The notes under the pieces are model-generated. The model saw nothing but the letters and a program-made list of their open reading frames with translations. It was not told where the DNA came from and searched no databases. Of a stretch of 8,403 nucleotides of DNA, positions 1 through 8,021 are shown piece by piece. The DNA comes from an uncultured Oscillospiraceae bacterium. Its GTDB lineage: Bacteria > Bacillota > Clostridia > Oscillospirales > Oscillospiraceae. Where the stretch lies: positions 1-8,403 of the forward strand of contig CAADUV010000280.1 of the NCBI GenBank assembly GCA_900752305.1, given 5' to 3'. A program made the translations under genes and the position numbers. The stretch's first letter is position 1, and each line of letters opens with the position of its first letter.

Positions 1-1774
<1,774 letters not shown>

Positions 1775-1822
1775 AATGGTGCCTCCTAATATAGAAAAGA
1801 TAATTGTTAACAAAAGTTAGGT

Positions 1823-1838
1823 GTCCCAGTTGCGGGAC
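1823..1838 (-). other. Small hairpin between grpE and dnaK
   Basis: The 73-nt grpE-dnaK spacer contains a 5-bp perfect stem (GTCCC/GGGAC) with a 6-nt loop, just after the grpE stop. No U-run follows directly, so it is not a convincing terminator. It could be a processing or mRNA-stability element that sets dnaK above grpE. A 10-bp palindrome TTGTTAACAA lies at 1804-1813. Function unproven. Confidence 0.3.
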
Positions 1839-1847
1839 GGGAGTGGT

Positions 1848-2447
1848 TTAGTTTGCAACCTGTACCATGGCGAACCGGATGACTTTTTCACCCATCATGA
1901 AGCCGGTCTGGAAACAGGCGGCCACGGTGTTTTCGCCAAAGTTCTCATCTTCAATGTGCATCACTGCATTGTGAAGATTGGGGTCAAAGGGCTGGCCAAC
2001 GGCCTCGATGGGCTTGATGTCCAGGCTGGCCAACACGTCCAGCAGCTGGGTCATGGTCATCTCCACGCCCTTGAGGAACGCTTCGTCCTCAGTGCCCTGG
2101 TTCAGTGCCCGTTCCAGGTTGTCGTAAACGGGGAGGAATTTCAGGGCGGCGTCTGCCTTGGCGTTGGTGTAGGCTTCCGACTTCTCCTTGGTGGTGCGGC
2201 GCCGGAAGTTGTCGTACTCAGCGGCCAGGCGCAGGTAGGCGTCCTCCTGGTCCTTCAGTGCCTTCTTGGCACGGGCCAGGGCGGCGGATGCCTTGCCTTC
2301 CGCTAAGCTGTCCTCGCCTTCGGCTGCGGGGGTTTCCTCTGCGGGAGCCTCCGTTTCTACGGGTTCCTCGATCACGGTTTCAGCCGGGGTCTCTTCCGCC
2401 GCAGTGGCTTCGGGCGCCATCTTGTCTTTTTCTTGATTCATTTCCAT
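1848..2447 (-). CDS. grpE: Nucleotide exchange factor GrpE
   Basis: GrpE dimers release ADP from DnaK and so reset the chaperone cycle. The 199-residue length is normal for the family. Residues 1 to about 60 are an acidic, Glu/Ala/Pro-rich disordered tail. Residues about 60-125 form the long dimerising helix with the family-typical LAAEYDNFRRRT stretch. The C-terminal beta domain, about 145-199, contains PFDPNLHNAVMHIE and ends in GFMMGEKVIRFAMVQVAN, matching the GrpE signature (usually GY..G.R.LRPA.V.V) but with Phe where Pro is common. The start at ATG 2447 is chosen because AAGGAGG (2463-2457) lies 9 nt upstream; a second ATG at 2441 would be 15 nt away. The hrcA stop is only 5 nt upstream, so the ribosome-binding site lies inside the end of hrcA and translation is probably coupled. 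Confidence 0.97.
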   Translation of the reverse strand: MEMNQEKDKMAPEATAAEETPAETVIEEPVETEAPAEETPAAEGEDSLAEGKASAALARAKKALKDQEDAYLRLAAEYDNFRRRTTKEKSEAYTNAKADAALKFLPVYDNLERALNQGTEDEAFLKGVEMTMTQLLDVLASLDIKPIEAVGQPFDPNLHNAVMHIEDENFGENTVAACFQTGFMMGEKVIRFAMVQVAN

Positions 2448-2452
2448 TTATG

Positions 2453-3589
2453 TCAGCCTCCTTGATCGTTGGAGTCGTTTTTACTTGGGTCAGGCTCAAA
2501 GGGGGGATTCAGCTCCAACGCCTTCTGAGCAGGGGGAGCCAGGGAGTTGCTGGACATCCCGTTGAACAGCTTGCCCAGGTTATCCGCCAAGTAGGACAGT
2601 TTGGCGGTCACCTTGGCGTAATCCATTCGCGTCGGCCCCACCACACCGATGACGCCTTTCATGCCGTCGCCGATGTCGTAGCTGGCCAGCACCACGCTGG
2701 TGTCCTTCAACTCTTCTGCCACGTTCTCCGGTCCAATGAACACCTTCGGCCCCTCAACCTCGCTCTCACTCATCATGGGAGCGGTCAGGTGAGCCAGGTT
2801 GGGGTCGTCGGCCAGATAGGTCAGCAGTTTGTGGGCTTTGTCTACGTCCTGGTATTCCGGGTGATTCAGGAGCTGACTGGCTCCTGCGGTGTGGATGCTG
2901 CTGTGTTCCAGGTCATCCAGCACCTCCATGGCGAAGGAAACCACCAGGGAGATCAGCCCGTAGGAACTGCCCGCCGCCTTTTCCGCCACCTGCATCAGAT
3001 CCGGTGTGATCTCTTGCAGGGTCTTGCCGGTGAAGGAGGTGTTCAGCAGGGCGTTGAGCAGCTGCAGCTGAGGTTCTGTGATATTGCTGGGCAGGTGCAC
3101 CAGTTTGTTCTTGACCACATTGGTGTTGGTCATGGCCACCACGATGAAGCTGTTGGGGTCCACCATCAGCAGGTCGTACCGGGAGATATAGATGCGGTCC
3201 CGACCGGCGGTGAGGGCGAAGGCGGGGTAGTTGGTGAACTGGCTGACCAGCTTGCCGGCTTGGTCGATGACCCGATCCAACTCTCGCATCTTCAAATGCA
3301 TCGCCTCGTTGATCCGCTCCGTCTCCTGCATGGACAGCTTATGCTTTTCCATCAGCTCGTTCACGTAGAACCGATAACCGGCAGGGGAGGGGATGCGTCC
3401 GGCGGAGGTGTGGGGCTGTTCCAGATACCCCATCTTCTCCAGGGTCGCCATCTCGTTGCGGATGGTGGCGGAGGAACAATCCAACTGGGCCAGGTCTGCG
3501 ATGATCTTGGAGCCCACCGGCTCAGCCGTCTCAATGTAATGCTCCACTACCGCGCGGAGGATGCGTTTCCTGCGTTCGGTCATGTTCAT
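2453..3589 (-). CDS. hrcA: Heat-inducible transcription repressor HrcA
   Basis: HrcA is the dimeric repressor that binds CIRCE operators and shuts off groE and dnaK operons at normal temperature; its folding depends on GroEL. The N-terminal winged helix-turn-helix is clear: TERRKRILRAVVEHYIETAEPVGS, the recognition-helix region SSATIRNEMATLEKMGYLEQPHTSAGRIP, then GYRFYVNEL. The middle and end (GAF-like and dimerisation domains) include the family-typical IGPTRMDY-like stretch (VGPTRMDYAKV) near the C-terminus. An in-frame GTG at 3598 would extend it by three residues, but AGGTG (3600-3596) overlaps that codon and stands 6 nt before ATG 3589, so ATG 3589 (378 aa) is preferred. First gene of the operon, directly behind the CIRCE it should bind, so it represses itself. 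The C-terminal tail is hydrophilic (Pro/Asp/Asn-rich). Confidence 0.97.
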   Translation of the reverse strand: MNMTERRKRILRAVVEHYIETAEPVGSKIIADLAQLDCSSATIRNEMATLEKMGYLEQPHTSAGRIPSPAGYRFYVNELMEKHKLSMQETERINEAMHLKMRELDRVIDQAGKLVSQFTNYPAFALTAGRDRIYISRYDLLMVDPNSFIVVAMTNTNVVKNKLVHLPSNITEPQLQLLNALLNTSFTGKTLQEITPDLMQVAEKAAGSSYGLISLVVSFAMEVLDDLEHSSIHTAGASQLLNHPEYQDVDKAHKLLTYLADDPNLAHLTAPMMSESEVEGPKVFIGPENVAEELKDTSVVLASYDIGDGMKGVIGVVGPTRMDYAKVTAKLSYLADNLGKLFNGMSSNSLAPPAQKALELNPPFEPDPSKNDSNDQGG

Positions 3590-3615
3590 CTCATTCACCT
3601 GCCCTTTCTACTGGA

Positions 3616-3642
3616 TTAGCACTCAACCTCTCTAAGTGCTAA
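3616..3642 (-). promoter_or_regulatory. CIRCE operator (HrcA binding site)
   Basis: The family consensus is TTAGCACTC-N9-GAGTGCTAA. On the + strand the arms are TTAGCACTC (3616-3624) and AAGTGCTAA (3634-3642) with a 9-nt spacer. Only one arm base departs from the consensus (A for G at 3634). It lies 4 bp downstream of the -10 box, so it covers the expected start point (about 3640). A bound HrcA would block initiation, and as RNA the repeat can form a 5' stabilising hairpin. Confidence 0.96.
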
Positions 3643-3646
3643 AGAT

Positions 3647-3675
3647 AATATAGCACCATGCAATCCCAATGTCAA
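3647..3675 (-). promoter_or_regulatory. Sigma-A promoter of hrcA-grpE-dnaK
   Basis: Perfect -35 TTGACA (3675-3670), 17-nt spacer, -10 TATATT (3652-3647). Expected start about 3640, inside the first CIRCE arm, leaving a leader of about 50 nt before hrcA. Confidence 0.93.
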
Positions 3676-3724
3676 TAGGTTCCCCATGTAAACTGTTTGT
3701 GAATTTCAGAGAAATCATACGATG

Positions 3725-3759
3725 AAAAAAATCCCTGCCGAAGTATCAGACAGGGATTT
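3725..3759 (-). terminator. Intrinsic terminator after folC
   Basis: A 9-bp perfect stem (AAATCCCTG / CAGGGATTT; arms 3759-3751 and 3737-3729), a 13-nt loop, and a run of T on the minus strand through 3725. It lies 24 nt past the folC stop and about 50 nt upstream of the heat-shock promoter, separating the two minus-strand units. Confidence 0.88.
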
Positions 3760-3782
3760 GGATTGCTAAGTTGTATGGGATT

Positions 3783-5057
<1,275 letters not shown>

Positions 5058-5075
5058 AAAACGATTCCTTCTTTC

Positions 5076-5603
5076 TTAGGCTTGCTCCGGCCACAGTCCC
5101 AGGCGACGGAAGACGCCGCTGCGGCAGAGGAAAAAGAGCACCAGGGTATCCAGCACAGCGATGACGCAGTACAGGGGCACGCGGACGGCCAGCAGCGCGG
5201 GTAGCGGGGTGCCGTAGAGGGTGCTCAGCCACCAGGTGGTCCAGAACATACTGCCCAGCACGAAGCCGGGGCCGGTGACCAGCAGGAGGCGGGGCAGGGT
5301 GAGGCGTTTCCAGACCAGGGGGCGCAGCAGTCCGGCCATGACACCCAGCAGGGTGGGGGTGACAGTGAGGACAGGCAGCCAGCCCAGACCGGAGAGCAGG
5401 CCAGCCCCCAAAATATCCGATACCGCCCCCACCACAGCGCCAGCTACCGGGCCGAACAGGAGACCGGCGGTGAGGATGGGGATGGCTTCAAAGGTGATCT
5501 TGATGCTGTTGGTGATCCAGATGACACAAAACCGCGCCAGGACGATCTCCATGGCGCAGAGCAAGGCCAACGTGGCCAAGGTACGGGTGTGGGTGCGATT
5601 CAT
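5076..5603 (-). CDS. folT: Folate ECF transporter S-component FolT
   Basis: Substrate-binding membrane subunit of an energy-coupling-factor transporter for folate, working with the shared EcfT and EcfA ATPase subunits, none of which are encoded here. The 175 residues hold about six hydrophobic segments (roughly 9-30, 37-52, 54-71, 74-94, 103-126 and 143-160). The block ITNSIKITFEAIPILTAG, then LLFGPVAGAVVGAVSDILG, then LTVTPTLLGVMAG is what I know from the folate branch of S-components; GP..GA..GA..D is general to the group. The N-terminus is basic and short, as usual. AAGGAGGT (5618-5611) stands 7 nt before ATG 5603. Co-directional with folC, which strongly supports folate rather than another vitamin. 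I looked for a tetrahydrofolate riboswitch in the short leader and saw none. Confidence 0.88.
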   Translation of the reverse strand: MNRTHTRTLATLALLCAMEIVLARFCVIWITNSIKITFEAIPILTAGLLFGPVAGAVVGAVSDILGAGLLSGLGWLPVLTVTPTLLGVMAGLLRPLVWKRLTLPRLLLVTGPGFVLGSMFWTTWWLSTLYGTPLPALLAVRVPLYCVIAVLDTLVLFFLCRSGVFRRLGLWPEQA

Positions 5604-5631
5604 GAGAATGACCTCCTTATCATAACATACG

Positions 5632-5661
5632 AAGATAGATAAATGTAATAGGGTTTGTCAG
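5632..5661 (-). promoter_or_regulatory. Possible sigma-A promoter of folT-folC
   Basis: CTGACA (5661-5656) and TATCTT (5637-5632) with an 18-nt spacer, starting just past the upstream terminator. A promoter is expected here because that terminator should isolate folT. A second pairing (TTACAT / TATGAT) would start inside the ribosome-binding site and was set aside. The match is only moderate. Confidence 0.35.
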
Positions 5662-5668
5662 CGTTCCG

Positions 5669-5711
5669 AAAAAAAGACTGCGTACCGAGTCCATTTACCC
5701 GGTACGCAGTC
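5669..5711 (-). terminator. Strong intrinsic terminator after the HPr-dehydrogenase gene
   Basis: A 12-bp perfect GC-rich stem (GACTGCGTACCG / CGGTACGCAGTC; arms 5711-5700 and 5687-5676), a 12-nt loop, and seven T on the minus strand (5675-5669). It lies 61 nt after the stop at 5773 and separates that gene from folT. Confidence 0.95.
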
Positions 5712-5772
5712 CAACGTTACATTTGAAATTGTCTAGCGTGGAAAGCCTGCTGTGACTCCCTGTGACAGTACC

Positions 5773-7080
5773 TCAGCGGACGACTTCTGCCTTCCCATAG
5801 GGCAGCCCCTGGAGGAAGTTGCGGGCGTTCTCCAGCGTATCTGCTGCGATGGCCTGCAAGGCTTCTCTGGTGAAGAAGGCCTGGTGCGAGGTGACGACCA
5901 CCTGGGGGAAGGCCGTCAGGCGGGCGACCACATCGTTGCTCAGGATGTCATCGGAGTGGTCGGTATAGACCACCTCGTCCTGTCCCTCGTAGACGTCCAG
6001 CGCCACAGCGTGGAACTTGCCAGCCCGCAGGCCGGTGATGAGGGCGTTGGTGTCAATGAACCCGCCGCGAGCGGTGTTCACCAGCATGACGCCATCCTTC
6101 ATCATGGCGATGGCCTTGTCGTTGATGAGGTGGTAGGTGCCGCCCTCGCCCATGATGAGGGGGCCGTGGACGGAGATCAGGTCAGACCGCTGGAACAGCT
6201 CCTCCTTGGAGACGTAGGTCAGCAGACCTTCCTCCTCCAATGCCTTGTTGGGATAGGCGTCCCAGGCCAGGACGGTCATGCCGTAGCCCTTGCAGATACG
6301 CGCCATGCACTGGCCGATGCGGCCAGTGGTGACGATGCCCGCCCCCTTGTTGTGCAGGTCGGGGCCCAGCAGACCGTTCAGGGCGAAGTTGTTGTCCTTC
6401 ACCTTGTTGTACGCCTTGGCGATGCGGCGGTTAGCGGCCTGCAGGATGGCCATGGCGTGTTCCGCTACCGCATAGGGCGAATAGGCCGGCACACGCAGGA
6501 CGGTGATGCCGCATTCCTTAGCGGCGTCCAGATCCACATTATTGAAGCCGGCGCAGCGGAGCAGGATGAGGCGGATGCCGTTCTTCTTCATCTGCTCTAC
6601 CACCGGACGGGGCGCTTCATCGTTGACGAACATACACACGGCGTCAAAGCCCCGGCACAGATGGACGGTCTCAGCGGTCAGACGGCTGTCAAAATAGGTG
6701 ATATCACAGTTGTAAGCGCCCTCGCCCTTGTCCTTGGCCAGCTCTTCAAAGAAGATCTTGTCATAGGATTTGGTGCCGTAGAAGGCCACCTTCAACACGT
6801 TCAGGTTGTTGTCCGTGGGGATGATATGGGCGAAGACCTCTTGCAGTCTTGCATAATCGTGCTCCTCCTCTTCGGGAGTGCCTTCGATCTTGATGTTCAG
6901 GACGTCGCCCTTCTTGGCGCGCAAGGCGATGATGGCCAGCACGTCGGTGCCGGATGCGGACATTCCGTTGCTTTCAATGGTCACCGCACTCTTCAAACCG
7001 GTGCACTCCGTAGCCAGGATGGCGGCAGGACGGGCGTGCAGACCCAGGGTTGCTTTACAAGTGTACTGAAATGCTTTCAT
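5773..7080 (-). CDS. HPr domain fused to LdhA-like D-lactate (D-2-hydroxyacid) dehydrogenase
   Basis: 435-residue two-domain protein. Residues 1 to about 87 are a full HPr-like phosphocarrier domain. The phosphorylation site GLHARPAA places His at 15 and Arg at 17, as in free HPr, and a gapless comparison with B. subtilis HPr puts Asp at regulatory position 46. Residues about 95-435 follow E. coli LdhA closely (RCAGFNNVDLDAAKE, VPAYSPYAVAEHA, NTARGGFID, SHQAFFT): NADH-linked reduction of pyruvate or another 2-oxoacid. R338 and H399 fit the active-site Arg and His. The catalytic Glu position is Gln367, and the nucleotide motif reads VTTGRIG (251-256) instead of GTGxIG. D274 at the end of the second strand suggests NAD(H). 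Start ATG 7080 is chosen because AGGAGG lies 7 nt upstream; an in-frame ATG at 7137 lacks such a site and precedes the HPr start. Single-gene unit with its own terminator. The family is clear; activity and function of the fusion are unknown. Confidence 0.88.
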   Translation of the reverse strand: MKAFQYTCKATLGLHARPAAILATECTGLKSAVTIESNGMSASGTDVLAIIALRAKKGDVLNIKIEGTPEEEEHDYARLQEVFAHIIPTDNNLNVLKVAFYGTKSYDKIFFEELAKDKGEGAYNCDITYFDSRLTAETVHLCRGFDAVCMFVNDEAPRPVVEQMKKNGIRLILLRCAGFNNVDLDAAKECGITVLRVPAYSPYAVAEHAMAILQAANRRIAKAYNKVKDNNFALNGLLGPDLHNKGAGIVTTGRIGQCMARICKGYGMTVLAWDAYPNKALEEEGLLTYVSKEELFQRSDLISVHGPLIMGEGGTYHLINDKAIAMMKDGVMLVNTARGGFIDTNALITGLRAGKFHAVALDVYEGQDEVVYTDHSDDILSNDVVARLTAFPQVVVTSHQAFFTREALQAIAADTLENARNFLQGLPYGKAEVVR

Positions 7081-7151
7081 GATAAATCCTCCTCTGATCC
7101 TTCGAGATTGGGCATGTACCTTCTGGAAGATAAACATTAAGACAGAATGTG

Positions 7152-7220
7152 TGATATAGGGTGGAAACGGACGGGGGAAAAATACCTTTCCCCGATTTCC
7201 GCCTATATCATAGTCCGTTT
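7152..7220 (-). promoter_or_regulatory. Structured leader with crossing inverted repeats upstream of the HPr-dehydrogenase gene
   Basis: Read on the minus strand, AAACGGAC (7220-7213) and TGATATAGG (7212-7202 region) are followed by their exact reverse complements in the same order: GTCCGTTT (7172-7165), then CCTATATCA (7160-7152). The pairings cross, as in an H-type pseudoknot with 8- and 9-bp stems. Between them is a 7-bp hairpin GGGGAAA/TTTCCCC (7193-7174), directly next to the first stem. It could be a cis-regulatory RNA if transcribed from further upstream, or paired protein sites at DNA level. No family recognised. Confidence 0.5.
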
Positions 7221-7234
7221 TTCAGAAAAATCAA
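7207..7234 (-). promoter_or_regulatory. Candidate promoter of the HPr-dehydrogenase gene (proximal)
   Basis: TTGATT (7234-7229), 16-nt spacer, TATGAT (7212-7207). Start about 7200, leaving a 120-nt leader. A 6-bp dyad GTGAAT-N8-ATTCAC (7237-7256) touches its upstream side and could be an operator. This promoter would leave out the first arms of the crossing repeats at 7202-7220, so it competes with the distal candidate. Confidence 0.45.
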
Positions 7235-7264
7235 TGGTGAATTTACCTAGATTCACAGGAAAAA

Positions 7265-7292
7265 ATTCTACAGGTAAAAATAGGTGGGTAAA
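7265..7292 (-). promoter_or_regulatory. Candidate promoter of the HPr-dehydrogenase gene (distal)
   Basis: TTTACC (7292-7287), 16-nt spacer, TAGAAT (7270-7265), followed by a T-rich stretch. Start about 7258, which would place the dyad at 7237-7256 and the whole crossing-repeat element in the transcript, giving a leader of about 178 nt. Confidence 0.35.
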
Positions 7293-7310
7293 TGGTGTGA
7301 TTCAGCTCAT

Positions 7311-7368
7311 GTATCCAGTTTTCAAGGTACACAGCCGGTGGGACGCCAAGGCATCCAGCCGGAAACTG
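7311..7368 (-). other. Short stretch resembling rRNA-operon spacer and 23S start
   Basis: On the minus strand, GGATGCCTTGGC (7356-7345) equals the conserved start of Firmicute 23S rRNA, and ACCTTGAAAACTG (7328-7316) equals a conserved word of the 16S-23S spacer. In a real operon the spacer word comes first; here it comes second, and no longer rRNA similarity is visible around them. The segment is also bounded by an imperfect 8-bp inverted repeat (7316-7323 and 7361-7368). It may be a rearranged fragment or chance; not a functional rRNA gene. Confidence 0.3.
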
Positions 7369-7404
7369 TGACAGAACGCTGCATAGAAAAGGAGGGGGCA
7401 CAGC

Positions 7405-7439
7405 AAAAAAAGGATGTCATGGCGTGGAGCCAGACATCC
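7405..7439 (-). terminator. Intrinsic terminator of the candidate RNA
   Basis: Stem GGATGTC-TGGC / GCCA-GACATCC (11 bp with one bulged T; arms 7439-7429 and 7423-7412), loop of five, then seven T on the minus strand (7411-7405). The loop-proximal part contains GGCTCC (7431-7426), exactly complementary to GGAGCC at 7578-7573 earlier in the same transcript, which could give an alternative pairing. Confidence 0.93.
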
Positions 7440-7624
7440 CGAATCTGTTGCGCAGAACGATACCTCATTTGGTATGCGGCAGCGGGATGCGGCACACGCA
7501 CTGTCGGGTGGGGGACCCATTCGCCCGGTGAGCAACTCCCCGTCTCACTGGTACTGGCGCGGCCGGCCGGAAGGCTCCGACAAAACCGCAAACACACGTG
7601 CGCCTACTCTGCCTATTCAGTTAT
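7405..7624 (-). ncRNA. Candidate structured non-coding RNA of about 220 nt, family unknown
   Basis: A complete transcription unit: consensus promoter at 7658-7631 and a U7 intrinsic terminator ending at 7405. No good open reading frame with a ribosome-binding site lies inside. Visible helices: GGCAG/CTGCC (7613-7609 with 7482-7478), GGCGCAC/GTGTGCC (7604-7598 with 7497-7491), TGTCGG/CCGACA (7582-7577 with 7507-7502), hairpin GTGAG/CTCAC (7548-7544 with 7532-7528), hairpin ATACC/GGTAT (7475-7460), then the terminator. The sequence TGCCGCAT occurs twice with a 13-nt period (7494-7487 and 7481-7474), and either copy can pair with TGCGG at 7590-7586. I compared it by eye with 6S, SRP, tmRNA, RNase P, T-box and common riboswitches without a match. 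It may be free-standing, or an attenuated leader of the gene that starts 325 nt downstream. Confidence 0.6.
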
Positions 7625-7630
7625 GAATTT

Positions 7631-7658
7631 ATTATAACCCTCTGGGGCGAATTTGCAA
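7631..7658 (-). promoter_or_regulatory. Promoter of the candidate RNA
   Basis: -35 TTGCAA (7658-7653), 16-nt spacer, perfect -10 TATAAT (7636-7631). Start expected near 7624. It is the closest -10 match in the intergenic region. Confidence 0.75.
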
Positions 7659-7659
7659 G

Positions 7660-7969
7660 GGAAATCTGCCCTCCTGTCAGGATTCAGTCATCTGTGCCGA
7701 AATCTCGCGCAAAACCAAACAGCTTCTTAGGTAGAATATCCCGTGGGACACGCAGCGGGCAGATACCCCGCCGCCGCGTGTCCCTATCTCATCGACGTTG
7801 CCGCAGGCGCTGTCCCGGATGTGGACTCGCTGGGGAGGAGTCGCTCCGCCGAATGAGTCGGGGACGGCAGCTGCCGCGCTGTCTGAGGGTAGTATGGCGC
7901 GGGGGACGGAAGGTATGCCCGTGCAGGGCTGGAAATGGGTGCTGGCGGATGGGGTTTCTGGTGAGATTG
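7660..7969. other. GC-rich intergenic stretch with strong hairpins, no convincing gene
   Basis: Open frames here cover both strands but lack recognisable domains, good ribosome-binding sites and normal composition (many Arg, Cys, Trp, Pro), so I call none. There is a 40-nt perfect-arm hairpin GGGACACGC/GCGTGTCCC (7745-7753 with 7776-7784) enclosing GCGGG/CCCGC. A second possible helix is GCTGTCCC/GGGACGGC (7810-7817 with 7861-7868, one G-U). A 12-bp palindrome CGGCAGCTGCCG lies at 7865-7876. No U-run follows on either strand, so these are not standard terminators. Confidence 0.5.
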
Positions 7970-8000
7970 GAATAATTGACCAAATGGCGAGATATACTAA
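7970..8000 (+). promoter_or_regulatory. Possible promoter of yaaL-bofA, sigma-E-like
   Basis: GAATAAT (7970-7976) and TATACTAA (7993-8000), spaced by 16, resemble a sporulation sigma-E promoter (KMATATT and CATACAHT), which would suit bofA. A sigma-A reading with TTGACC (7976-7981) gives only 11 nt to TATACT, too short. Weak call. Confidence 0.3.
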
Positions 8001-8021
8001 CGACAGAAAGGGGGCGACCCA

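Noticed and set aside
1790..1820. Separate promoter for dnaK in the grpE-dnaK spacer
   Set aside because: TATATT touches the ribosome-binding site, so a start there would leave almost no leader; the -35 candidates are poor.
2105..3619. 504-codon + strand frame opposite grpE and hrcA
   Set aside because: His/Gln/Gly/Val-rich composition typical of antisense reading; it crosses two real genes and the operon start.
5604..5668. Tetrahydrofolate riboswitch ahead of folT
   Set aside because: Only about 65 nt remain after the upstream terminator and no matching conserved core is visible.
7081..7137. Upstream in-frame ATG (7137) adding 19 residues to the HPr-dehydrogenase protein
   Set aside because: No ribosome-binding site there, the added residues precede the normal HPr start, and AGGAGG is placed correctly for ATG 7080.
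5752..7140. 462-codon + strand frame opposite the HPr-dehydrogenase gene
   Set aside because: Covers almost exactly the real gene on the other strand and shows antisense composition (Val, Gly, His, Asp-rich).
7541..7566. T-box-like words on the + strand
   Set aside because: Resemblance to the T-box consensus is partial, and there is no terminator or aminoacyl-tRNA gene downstream on that strand.
7561..7580. SRP RNA-like GGAAGG word on the + strand
   Set aside because: The rest of the conserved SRP hairpin is missing and the orientation disagrees with the promoter and terminator of the unit.
7598..7975. 125-codon + strand frame in the intergenic region
   Set aside because: Very Arg/Cys-rich, no domain, crosses the promoter of the candidate RNA and the hairpin region; no proper ribosome-binding site.
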